Of a DNA stretch of 64,000 nucleotides, positions 1-9,407 are shown piece by piece (the first letter of the stretch is position 1; each line of letters opens with the position of its first letter). Position numbers and translations under genes: made by a program. A model generated the notes under the pieces. That model was not told the DNA's origin. It ran no database searches and worked only from the letters and a program-made list of their open reading frames with translations. Origin of the DNA: Theodoxus fluviatilis. Its lineage: Eukaryota > Mollusca > Gastropoda > Cycloneritida > Neritidae. Where the stretch lies: contig JAWQFJ010018220.1 in assembly GCA_034096865.1 (NCBI GenBank), forward strand, positions 52,501 through 116,500. The letters run 5' to 3'.

Positions 1-254
1 GGAAGATGCAGGCCTAAATCGGGAGTCTCCCGATATTTTCGGGAGAGTAGGCAGGTCTGACTTCGGTTTTGACATCCAAGCGACACGCAGGTTTCGGAAG
101 TCCCTGCTGAGATGAGTGCTGCCAACCCGTTTCAGAGGTGCCTGCCTGAAGATGCTGTGAACTCCTCCAAAGAAGACCAACTCCCTCCACCTTTACGTGT
201 TTAGTGAATCAACAGGTTAGGAAAAGAAATGACTTTTGTTTCATCGTTGGAACA

Positions 255-332
255 TTGAACAATTGACTGAGAACTGAGAACAATCATTTCTATTTTCCTT
301 TTTATACGGCTGGCCTAGTAATTCTAAATATT
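255..332 (+). repeat. 78-bp direct repeat, left copy
   Basis: This segment reappears at 1514-1591 with about three or four substitutions. The two copies lie in the same orientation and flank a truncated LINE 3' end. Both contain the string TTTTTATACGGCTGGCCTAG. The length is far beyond a usual LINE target-site duplication, so it is either a long target duplication or a local tandem duplication later split by the insertion. Confidence 0.85.
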
Positions 333-960
333 CATAATTGAAATAAAATAATAACCTTCTTCTTATGCATGCCATGCATGGTTGAATTTCTTTATTCATT
401 AAAATTATTATTAGCTAAATCTCGCTTATTATCTCCTTGGTTGTGAGAGAAGAGTGAATGAAGCATGTCAGGTATTTTGTGGCTACAAGTCAAGCCTCAA
501 GTGTAAAGAAATTACACAACTCATCATCATCATACCCCTAGACTCTGCGAGGTTGGGCTTGTAACGCTACATGTAAGAAGTAGTAGACAACCACCTGTCT
601 TGAATGAAGATGGCAGCACCTTGGTAAGTCAGCTGGCTTAGGGACAGCATATAGCGTGGCTAAGCCTGTTCTGAACTGGATGAATCACTAGTTCGCACAC
701 TTTCTTTTGCAAACCATGTACTACATACAAATAGATTGCCTGTGTACTTGCTTGGAGTTTGGTACTATGGACAAACCAGGGTTTTGTTTCTTAGCTGACT
801 GCAATGATATGCATATGTCTCTGCCTGAACTTGACCAAGCTACCTCAACCCACATTTTGATTTCAATACTGTAGCAACTAAAATGAACTTTTGATGTAAT
901 CCACATAAAGCTTTGAGAATTCAGTGCTGTTCTTTGGTTACCATTAAATTGTATGTGTGT

Positions 961-1513
961 CAGTTCAGTTCAGTTCAGTTCAGTCTCTTAACCTTGAGAT
1001 GGGTTGTTGAGGCACCACTGATGACTTTCGGACAATCTTCCTCCATCGATCTCTATCCTCTGTGGCTTGCTGTGAGTCAGCAAAGGTCAAGCCTGTCCAC
1101 TCTTTGATGTCTTCCCACCTCTTTCTCTGCCTGCCTCTCCTTCTCCCACCTGGTACGGTACCTTGTAGGATGGTCTTGGCCAGCCCACTGCCTCTTGACA
1201 CGTGACTGTACCACTTCAGGTTTCTGCTTTTCACGATTGAGAGCAGGTCTTCGTACTGTCCAAATGCTCTCCTGATCCTGTTGCTGACTTCCTCATTCGT
1301 GACATGGTCTTTATATGAGATGTTCAGAATCTTGCAGTAGCATCTCATTTCCAGGGCTTGTATCCGTCTCTGTAGTTCAGATGTGAGTGTCCAGGACTCG
1401 CAAGCATACAAGAATACGAAGATGGCCAGCGTGCGCATGAGCCTGATCTTCGACGCGAGAGGGCTATTTCTGTCACGCCATATTGGCTTCAACTTTGCCA
1501 ATGCTGCTGTTGT
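961..1513 (-). mobile_element. 5'-truncated non-LTR retrotransposon 3' end (endonuclease-reverse transcriptase)
   Basis: Read on the minus strand, an open frame of roughly 177 codons (stop near 980) encodes the C-terminal part of an endonuclease-reverse transcriptase of the type common in invertebrate genomes. Visible landmarks are the thumb-like segment around FLYACESWTL, the motif LKWYSHVSR, the basic stretch GGRRRGRQRKRWED and the ending RLRD. The catalytic FADD box and the endonuclease are absent, so this is a dead 5'-truncated insertion. After the stop there is a short (AACTG)n tail at 961-983, as expected for the 3' end of an RTE-like element. The frame is uninterrupted, which suggests a fairly young insertion. 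The exact clade is not resolved by reading alone. Confidence 0.85.
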
Positions 1514-1591
1514 TTGAACAATTGACTGAAAACTGAGAACAATCATTTCAATTTTCCTTTTTATACGGCTGGCCTAGTTATTCTAAATATT
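1514..1591 (+). repeat. 78-bp direct repeat, right copy
   Basis: Second copy of the segment at 255-332. It abuts the 5' break of the LINE fragment exactly, so it marks the insertion or duplication junction. Confidence 0.85.
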
Positions 1592-1849
1592 ATCTATAAA
1601 TTAATACTCAAAAAGGTAAAACTTTATGCAAGAACTCCTCCGAGCCCGTTTTGCCGATCGCTTTGCTTTTTGGCATTGGCCCAGAGGATGGTTGGGAAGG
1701 GGTAGTAGGGTATTTTTCGTGACCAAATTTGACTTTGAAGTGACTTTTTTAGGTCCTCGCAAGTTTCAGTCGGCCTTCGTCCTATGATCGCATTTTTGGT
1801 GGACCAACTCGGATCATATATATGTTAGCGACTCGCTATGATGTCATGT

Positions 1850-1932
1850 GAGTCAGTAGACGAGGGGATAGAGCGCGGGACTGTGAACACTCGAAAGTCC
1901 TCAAGTCGTTGGGTTTGAGCCCCGGAAAGGTT
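1850..1932 (+). repeat. tRNA-derived SINE head (degenerate)
   Basis: The stretch has a box-A-like segment (GGGGATAGAGCG) and a box-B-like segment GGGTTTGAGCCCC at 1911-1923, spaced as in a tRNA, followed by a T-rich run. The acceptor stem does not close and no clear anticodon arm is seen, so it is a tRNA-derived repeat and not a tRNA gene. Confidence 0.4.
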
Positions 1933-2112
1933 TTATTTTTTTAATATTTTAATCCATTTTTCAACATGTAACAGTGTACTCTTTTTTGGTATTTCCAAGT
2001 CAGTCTGAGTTTGAATGTAAACATGCTATAAAATATTCACACATCAGCAGTGCATAGCACGGGTACCCGCTAGTATTTAATAATATTGTAAGCTTGTAAG
2101 CTAAAGATTTTT

Positions 2113-2143
2113 ACACACTCATACATGCACACACAAACACACA

Positions 2144-2186
<43 letters not shown>
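2113..2186 (+). repeat. (CA)n microsatellite
   Basis: Interrupted AC dinucleotide run of about 70 bp. The DNA from 1933 to here holds nothing else recognisable. Confidence 0.95.
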
Positions 2187-2189
<3 letters not shown>

Positions 2190-2383
2190 GAGTATGGAGA
2201 ACAAAGCTGCCTCAACTGCAGTGGAACTTACTCCAGCCTGAGCTCCTCCTCCTGAGCCAGCAGAGGTTTGATGATGCTGCAGTTGCCATGGTGATTACTG
2301 GACTTCCCTGTACAGCACATATCAAAAGGTTTGTTGTCATGTGAGCCATGGTTCAAACAGAATCTTTCTGTGACAGCAGAATC

Positions 2384-2404
2384 TCCCCCCCCCCCCTCCC
2401 TCTG

Positions 2405-2438
<34 letters not shown>

Positions 2439-2446
2439 TGTCTCTC

Positions 2447-2490
<44 letters not shown>
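2384..2490 (+). repeat. poly-C plus (CT)n microsatellite
   Basis: A run of C followed by about 95 bp of CT repeats with scattered G. It makes spurious Leu/Ser open frames on both strands. Confidence 0.95.
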
Positions 2491-2492
<2 letters not shown>

Positions 2493-2807
2493 ATATCCTG
2501 TTCATTTCTTATGCTTCTCCATAGTGCCAAAATGAAAGCATAGTTAGAAGATTCTTTTTCAATAGAAAGATAGACATTATCTAAAAGATAAACAAAGTAT
2601 TAGATGGACTCATGAGTGCAGGGAAGAGAATAGAGGGAAGGAAAGAGGGAAAGCATAAATGGATGCAGGGAGAGAGGGATGGATAGAGGGATGAGCCAAT
2701 GGATAGAAAGCTACAGCCAGGTATTTGTCAACTCTTAGTCTGAGTGTCTGATTCGATTTGTGTCAAATAGAGACAAAATAATTATGACAGCTAAGTAGAC
2801 TTGACAG

Positions 2808-2872
2808 TTGGGTGGGTGGGTGGGTGGGTGGGTGGGTGGGTGGGTGGGTGGTGGTGGTGGTGGTGTTGGTGG
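2808..2872 (+). repeat. (TGGG)n then (GGT)n simple repeat
   Basis: Tetranucleotide GGGT units grade into GGT triplets. The G-run spacing is compatible with a G-quadruplex. Apparent Pro/Thr and Gly/Val peptides over it are artefacts. Confidence 0.95.
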
Positions 2873-2946
2873 AAGAAGTAGCAGTAGGAGAAGATGATTT
2901 GTCAGGTACAGAAACACACACATCAAAATCAACTACATCCCTCTTC

Positions 2947-3173
2947 CTAGACTTCACCTATATCTCTCCTCTCAGATTCAGAGGTTGCAGGTGCTTTCTG
3001 GAGACTCTGCAGCTCTGAGATGTCATATTCTTCCTCCTCATCCGAGGCAAACCCATCGAAGGTCACCACCGCAGTCACCCTGCCTCCCTCCCTCCTGATC
3101 CTTCCAATCCTGGCACTGTAGAACTGCCCATCTTCTGGCCATTGCACTTGGCATGGCTCTCCTTCACTCCAGA
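2947..3173 (-). CDS. Tudor-domain exon, SMN/SPF30-like (partial gene)
   Basis: On the minus strand a TTGCAG acceptor precedes a 227-nt reading frame that enters in phase with TGG and ends at a TAG. The translation opens WSEGEPCQVQW, continues through DGQFYSARI and TAVVTFDGF, and ends with an acidic patch DEEEEYDISEL. The spacing of aromatic residues (W, Y, F) and the beta-strand pattern fit a Tudor domain of the SMN/SMNDC1/TDRD3 group, which binds symmetrically dimethylated arginine in RNA-processing proteins. The upstream exons (higher coordinates) were not found with confidence. The exon may run to the TAG or splice out at the G|GTGAAG donor just before it. A candidate later exon at 2228-2297 (acceptor TCCAG, stop TAA) could follow. 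Family membership is inference from pattern; the exact gene is unknown. Confidence 0.5.
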
Positions 3174-3219
3174 CTGCAAGAGAATGGCACTGTAGGCATG
3201 AGGTGTTGTGGTTTGATAA

Positions 3220-3412
3220 GGCCAAAAGAAAAAATACATGTAGTTGTGGTTACTGTAACATGGAAAATAAAAAGGGTTGGTATGTCAGCCTGAACTCATA
3301 CTGGGAGGAAGATGAGACTTCAAACAATTTGTTGATTTCCTTTGATTTCTTTCTTCTTTTTCTCTCCTTTTTTATGAATGGGAAAAAAAGTTAGGGTCGG
3401 CAAAAAAAAAGG
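3220..3412 (+). mobile_element. Copy A of the GGCC/GTGGTTA-type inverted-repeat element (truncated)
   Basis: It begins GGCCAAAAGAAAAAA, then GTGGTTACTGTAAC, then GGGTTGGTATGTCAGCCTGAAC, and ends near a GGGTCGGCAAAAAA block. The same words in the same order occur at 7.2-7.9 kb, 9.85-10.16 kb and 19.9-20.8 kb. It carries no coding capacity. Confidence 0.6.
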
Positions 3413-4660
3413 TAGATCAAGTTTATACATATTTGCCTAAATCCAATGTTTTTAGGAGACTGTAACCCCATAACTGCCTGGAGAGAGGAATAATGCTAGA
3501 GAAGGGAGTACTACAGGCACTCTGACTGAGGGAGGTGAGGACAACAGGACATAAGACACTAGAAATTGTGGTCATATATAATATAAGGAGTAAGTAAACA
3601 CATTTAAATGCCATTAGCGTAATACTTTGAGGGAAAGACCAAGAGGAGAGTAGCAGCCTTGAACTGATGACTGAGGGATACTCATTGCGACTACAAAAAC
3701 TGTCAAACATCTATGCAAGCTTTCCAGTACCAGCTGATTAACTTGGAGAATCTGTGTCCTGTGACTATTTGATAAACTGCATCTAATTTCTTACATGTCA
3801 CAGCATGTATTTCTTATGCAAAGTCCCACAGATGAGCAAGCATGACTGCTGACAGTGGTGCATACAACTGGCTCCCATGATTTGTCAGCCCACTGGCACT
3901 GGATAAATGGTCTGGCATGAAGAAATGTGAATATGCTACATAACCTTCACTTGAATTAAAAATAAGTCAAACTTGTGTATTCTTGGCAACAATCTTCTCT
4001 TTAAAGTGAGGAATATAAATGATGCAATGTCTTTGTGAGAGTAAGTATCCTTACATGGCATTCCTGCAAGTAGAGAAAGTAGAGACACAAGAGATTAAAA
4101 GATTTTTTAAAAGTCTAATGCATGCATGCTATTACCAAGGTGAAGATAGATTCTACTAGCTAGGAGACAGCTCCTCCAGAACCTTGCACAGATTGCAATC
4201 TTTTGACTAGTACTCAGGTGGTAGAAAATGGCGGTGCTCTCACCCTTAGGGGAGCTCATGGCACCGGCAAGCAACGTTTGATTCACCCCAAAGCCATGTG
4301 CAAGCAGGCCTTTCTGCTGCTGCAAGGCCAAAACAACACACATATCAGCATCTGTCCAAGACCACATACCTGTTGGTAGTAGTGGTATACACTCTACATG
4401 CACATGAGTTGACAAGTACAGTTACATCTCACAACACTCTTTAAATGGAGGCAAAGACAACAGCAGAAATGATGTGTTCTGTTTCATTTTAAGCCTATGC
4501 TTTAACAGGCTTGAAAGAATTAAATGTTTATTTACAAATCATGTGAAAAGAAGAGACTTGATCATGGCTCACAATTACACTCAGTATCTGAAAGGAGCTT
4601 TAAAAACGCTTTAGTGGACAATATCAGAAAATGGCAGAGTACAGCAAAATTGAAGTGGGG
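3413..4660. other. Non-coding interval, no recognised feature
   Basis: AT-rich intergenic or intronic sequence. A weak minus-strand exon-like segment near 4246-4330 (acceptor CCTTGCAG, donor GGTGAG, in-frame text QQKGLLAHGFGVNQ) can be drawn, but no family is recognised and it is not called. Confidence 0.4.
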
Positions 4661-4663
4661 CAG

Positions 4664-4699
4664 GCACACACACACATACACACACACACACACACGCAT

Positions 4700-4730
<31 letters not shown>

Positions 4731-4739
4731 CACACACAA
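4664..4739 (+). repeat. (CA)n / (CACG)n microsatellite
   Basis: A CA run interrupted by CACG units. No other feature is recognised from 4740 to 5600. Confidence 0.95.
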
Positions 4740-5609
4740 AAGTTAATTCTTGACAGAATGGCATGGACAAGCTGCAATAAACAAGTGAAAATCAGAAAAG
4801 CCTTCAAACAGAAATATCTGAAGGATTGTTAAGTAAAACAATAGCAAGATGGAGGCTGTCCAACCCAAAGTGTTTGCCACTGATCATTCTGCACCTGTGG
4901 CCAAACTGCTCCGCAGGCAACAAGTGACTGTCAAACTACCCTTAACCTTTCGTGTGAGGCCAAAATACTTCGAGAGTAGGCTGTCAGTAAGGTAGCACTG
5001 CATAACATAAACTTCAAAAGTTTAATTCCACACAAATTGCATGTTAAAATACTAGCATGATCATGAGTGCAAATTTAATCATGTTTCAATTAATTCAAGA
5101 AAGAAATTCATTAAAATGGTAATTAACTTCACATTATCCGAGCAGCAATGCATAAAATACACAAACCATATGAGGATGTCACTTGTCAGTGTCTTAATTT
5201 GAAATCAACCATCCTATTATTAATTCCATCAAAGGCAAACATTGGGTTTTCTGGCAACCCTCTTCAAAACTTCTAGTTTACCTTCCATACTTTCCTACAT
5301 GTTAATTAATTGTTGCATGTTTAAGTCAGCTTGCATCATGGCTGTATTTCTTGAAAGCGGAGAGTGATCAGAATGCATTATCTCAAACTCTGCCCTCATT
5401 AGCTTTTCGCTCATTTATTCCGTCTGCACAGCTGTGCATAAGCATAACAGCATGATTTGATGCCAAGTTTCTATGTGTAGGTCTTAAACATTATTATTTT
5501 ACATTTCCCTTTAAGATTAGGAATACTTGCCGTCAATTCTTCAAAACTCAAGGGTCACTTACAAGTACAATCTACTTGAACAAATTGACAGACCCTGGCC
5601 ACATGTGGG

Positions 5610-5700
5610 GGCTCTGTCACGTGGCAGAGTGGCTAGCGCCCTGGACTTAAGTCACTTGCGGCTAACGGGTGCGGCGTTCGAAGCTGCGCGATTCCCAGGG
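5610..5700 (+). repeat. tRNA-derived SINE head
   Basis: A box-A-like segment TGGCAGAGTGGCTAGCG (5622-5638) is followed about 35 nt later by a box-B-like GGCGTTCGAAGC (about 5673-5684). The promoter spacing matches a tRNA, but the stems do not close, so this is read as the 5' head of a SINE. Confidence 0.5.
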
Positions 5701-6049
5701 TTGCATCCTTGAGCAATGATGCTTAACTCGCATTGCTCAGTTGCGCTGATAATCAGAAGTGGTTTCTGCAACTTAAATAACCCAGTTTTCCCAATGTTAC
5801 TAGACAGCGATTATGACTCAGCAGTATGAGTATCGAGAATGTGTGGCGCATCCACTCATCCATGTTCATCGGCATCATCATACCAAAAAGGTTATAACCT
5901 TACAGTTGAAAAGGGAGAACATCTCTAGCGCTCTATACTCCCAACTTTTCTCAGTTATCTTGGAATTTGTTTTCAGTACCTCTAGTTACGCAACTTCGTG
6001 TTAACGGGAGTGAAAACAATCACACGACAGAAAGGAAATGACCTCTGAG

Positions 6050-6261
6050 TGGTGCTACATTCAAACCCATTGGCTGAATCAAATATAGCAACCAATCGAG
6101 TCGCGTCGTTCATGAGGCTTGCCTGCAAAACGTCACAGGGCAATATGTGTGTGGCTCATTCACTGTTTCTCTGTTGAGAGAGCCGATAGTTTAGGAGCCA
6201 TTACTGGCAACGAAAAGAGGACACGTTGTGACGTTGTGGAAAAACCAAATATCTGTTTATG
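6050..6261 (+). promoter_or_regulatory. Candidate TOPORS promoter and untranslated first exon
   Basis: Two CCAAT motifs lie close together: ATTGG (6069-6073, reverse) and CCAAT (6092-6096). They are followed by a stretch ending in a strong donor, ATG|GTAAGA, at 6261/6262. The TOPORS start-codon exon has its own splice acceptor at 9375, so an upstream non-coding exon must exist, and this is the best-looking donor on the plus strand upstream. The link is inference; transcript data would settle it. CCAAT pairs are typical of TATA-less housekeeping promoters. Confidence 0.35.
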
Positions 6262-7254
6262 GTAAGAACACTAAGAATTGACTGCATTGCTTGTAATTAT
6301 TCACACGTATTACCTTTGATCGTCATAGAAAGCACGAACTAATGAGAACAGTTGCGTTTTCATTTTTGATTGTCCTACCCACTGCCTATAGTGCCTATAG
6401 TGTTCGCAGTTTGGAATCGAATTCCCTAATAAACGTTTGAACTTGTTAGATTGAGCCGCGAGACACAATTCCGATGTAAGTATAGGACCACCAGGTGCTT
6501 CTATTTATCTTGAAAAAAGAGGAAGACTCTTAGCGTTTTAATGATTAATTGAATCTGATCCTGAATTGTAAACGTGTTGATGGGCTTCCGGCATGCCGAT
6601 ATTCGCATGTATGTTTAAATGAAGTTCATTTATAATAGCTGGGCTTTGGATGTTGAAGTGTAAGACATTGTTGATCATTTCTGACTGTGGAAGTCGTTGT
6701 ACAAATTCCTGTTTTAGGTTGAATGTGGCCATTGTCTGGTAAACGGATTTGGTAGTCAATTTTATCATTGACATGATGTAGCTACCAAAACAGTGATGTG
6801 ATATAAGCCAAATAAGGAGAAATTCGCCAGTTCACAGGAATCTGAGAGGATAGATGGACGAGGCTTATCAGCCATAATTGGCTGTGTTAGACCATTGAGT
6901 ACCCGAATAACTGGTATCATTGAAATTGTAAACAAGTTAAGGCTATCTTCTTGATCATTTGCTTTTCATGAAATAAGGTTGGATGGGTCTTTTCTGACCC
7001 CCCAACCAAGAAGGGGTATAAAAACAGGAACGAAGGTACATCCTTAAGAGTTAGATGATTTTAAATTGGTACCTTTTTGTTTCCTGGTGCATTACTTCAA
7101 ATTATTCTAGCTTTAAATATTAAAATCAAGTTGGCTTACAAGTGTTATAAAATAAAAACAGACTGCATGCACGTGAAAAGTGGATCATCAGAATTCAGAT
7201 TGGTTTTTGCAGTTTTACTTGCAAAGGGGGCATCTTGCAATCAAACATTGGCCA

Positions 7255-7585
7255 GGAATAAAAGTTAGGGTTGGGGTAGCTCCCCTGGACCCCCACCCCC
7301 ACCCCATCCCCACCCCCACCCCCCCACTGAAAATACAACTTAAACTGAAATAGTGGATTTCATGAGTGCTCATACTCATAGAGCAGGAAGATGGACAGCA
7401 TTGCAGTTGGTTGTTAACCATGCTTTTTTCCTTTTTTTTCCGTCTGTTTTTTGCATGAGCAAAAAAAAAAAATTTTTTTACTAGGGGCAGCAGAAAACCT
7501 AGGATTGATTGGGTTACCATAACCACCATCATTTTTGTGTGTGATTATATCATAACCCAACAACCCTATTTTTTCCTGCCAACAG
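7255..7585 (+). mobile_element. Copy B of the GGCC/GTGGTTA-type element
   Basis: Internal text at about 7350-7430 (TAGTGGATTTCATGAGTGCT, then a GCAGG/ATGGACA block, then GTTAACCAT and T-rich DNA) matches copy C at 9.97-10.13 kb. The right end carries GGGTTACCATAACCAC, as in the other copies. It contains a C-rich run at 7285-7326. Boundaries are approximate. Confidence 0.6.
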
Positions 7586-7749
7586 TAAAAAAAACACAAA
7601 TTTTATAGACTATTAGAAAGGAAACACACTACATGCTGTCCCATCTTCCCTGTGAGCACTATTTAAGTATTTTAAAAAGTTTTTTGCTGAAAGAAACATG
7701 TTTTTAATATTCAAATGAATCTACTGTATACATGACACTTCTTAAAACT

Positions 7750-7759
7750 CGCACGCACG

Positions 7760-7820
<61 letters not shown>
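7750..7820 (+). repeat. (CA)n microsatellite
   Basis: About 70 bp of AC repeats, led by ACGC units. Confidence 0.95.
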
Positions 7821-7823
<3 letters not shown>

Positions 7824-7869
7824 GATGCAGTCTTTAATTGGCCTTTAATTAAATTTTGTGCTTAAGTCA

Positions 7870-7946
7870 GGCCTGGATACCGACCCTATTTTTTGTGTGA
7901 TCATGTTACCTTAATAACCACAAACATTTTGGTTTGGTTTTTTGCC
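7870..7946 (-). mobile_element. Copy D, terminal fragment of the GGCC/GTGGTTA-type element
   Basis: On the minus strand it reads GGC-AAAAAA, GTGGTTATTAAGGTAAC, AATAGGGTCGGTAT, then GGCC. That is the same ordered set of words as the ends of copies A, C and E, here only 77 bp long. Confidence 0.6.
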
Positions 7947-9375
7947 TTACAGTTACACCCTTAGGTGTGATGAAGAAGTCTTCAGGTTGTCTTCTACATT
8001 TTCCTGTGTCATTTTGACATGTTTTGGATGAAACACAAGCAAAAGCTGATCCTTGCATTCCAGACCCAGCATCACCTGTTTGCTCTTTATGATGATTATC
8101 GCCATCAAATTACTAGGAAGCAGTAAATGTCTATTTGTCTTGTTTAGAGATCTTGCTTTCTGATACTGTAACAGTCAATCGAGGCATCCAGCAATTTGAT
8201 TGGGGGATTCTTGTTTTACATTTTTCTGCATTTTGAATTTGATATTTATTTCTGGTATTCAATCATTTTCACTCAGAGGTGTAGGGTTTGATATGTAATT
8301 TCTCGCCATGCCTATATAGATCTCAAATGATTATAAACAAATATTTCTGAATAGGAACAAGTCTGGGGACATGAACCTTCACTTAAAAGTTAAATGTGTC
8401 TTTCACGTGCTAAAATGCAGTGCACCTGCGTGTACTGCAGTGATTGGATCTTGAACACGGAACATAATACAAATGATAATGATATGGGCCAGGATATACT
8501 GCATTTCACTTTAAATTAAAGACAACAGTTCTTCAATCAGTTACCAGTTTGGTTGACATTTTATTTTTATTTTTATTTTCCACAAGAGCTTTATTCTGGA
8601 CTCTTATTGTAATAATGTGTCTTCCTTTCGCATTTCAAAAGACCTTTTCTACATGCTGTTGTTTGGAGAGTTGGGTGGATTTGTCATAAAACTGAAAGTC
8701 GCCATAAGCATTTTGCATGGTGAACATAGTGCTGATCTCTAGACTGACCTGCCCAACTATGTAGAAAATCAAATCTTTGTACTTGTAGGGACCAGAACTA
8801 GTTAAAGTGATCTTTGAAGCACTTTGCAGATTGAGAAAAAAGTATTTTTTAATTGTTTTGCACTGTTGGTGATAGTAGGGTTGGCAATGGTAAACAAACA
8901 TACTGTTTGTAGAAAGAACCTCCCAGTGTTCTTGGAGAGGTCAGGAGATTAGGTTGTCTCAGAAGTCTTAGTAAATCTTTCTTACTGTAGTATCTGCAGG
9001 GTATCAGCTCTGTATTAGGAACTGCTAGAGAAGTTTCACAAATAATGTGATATTCACGGTATTGGCAAAGTCACCCACTGATGAGATCATTCGCATAGAT
9101 CTCTGTTTCATGCAGGCTGAGATGGAAATTTCAACGTCACCCACATGGAATTGATTTGCAGTACTGGCATTCATATTGTTTCTGGTCCCTTGCTTTCAGC
9201 CTGAATGATTGGAGTGTTAGCCTTAGTGAGCTATTTAAAGCCAAAGACTGTGTAATCATTAGAGCTCAAGTCGGAGCAAGTTGGGTTTCTATTTCCCTCG
9301 TTATTCATCATTTATGAATTGTGTATGAAGATATGGTGGACCGTTCTTGAAGTGTACATCGGTTCCTCTTTGCAG
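7947..9375. other. Presumed first intron of TOPORS, no feature seen
   Basis: AT-rich sequence with no splice-compatible coding segment recognised on either strand. It ends in the acceptor CTCTTTGCAG at 9375, immediately before the TOPORS start exon. Confidence 0.4.
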
Positions 9376-9407
9376 ATTGACTGGATGTTGACGAGGACTG
9401 CGGATTG

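Noticed and set aside
1850..1932. A functional tRNA gene
   Set aside because: Box A and B resemble a tRNA, but the acceptor and anticodon stems do not pair, so a SINE remnant is more likely.
4850..4996. Small plus-strand ORF starting MEAVQPKVFATD in a reasonable start context
   Set aside because: Only about 48 codons, no splice donor or homology recognised; likely chance.
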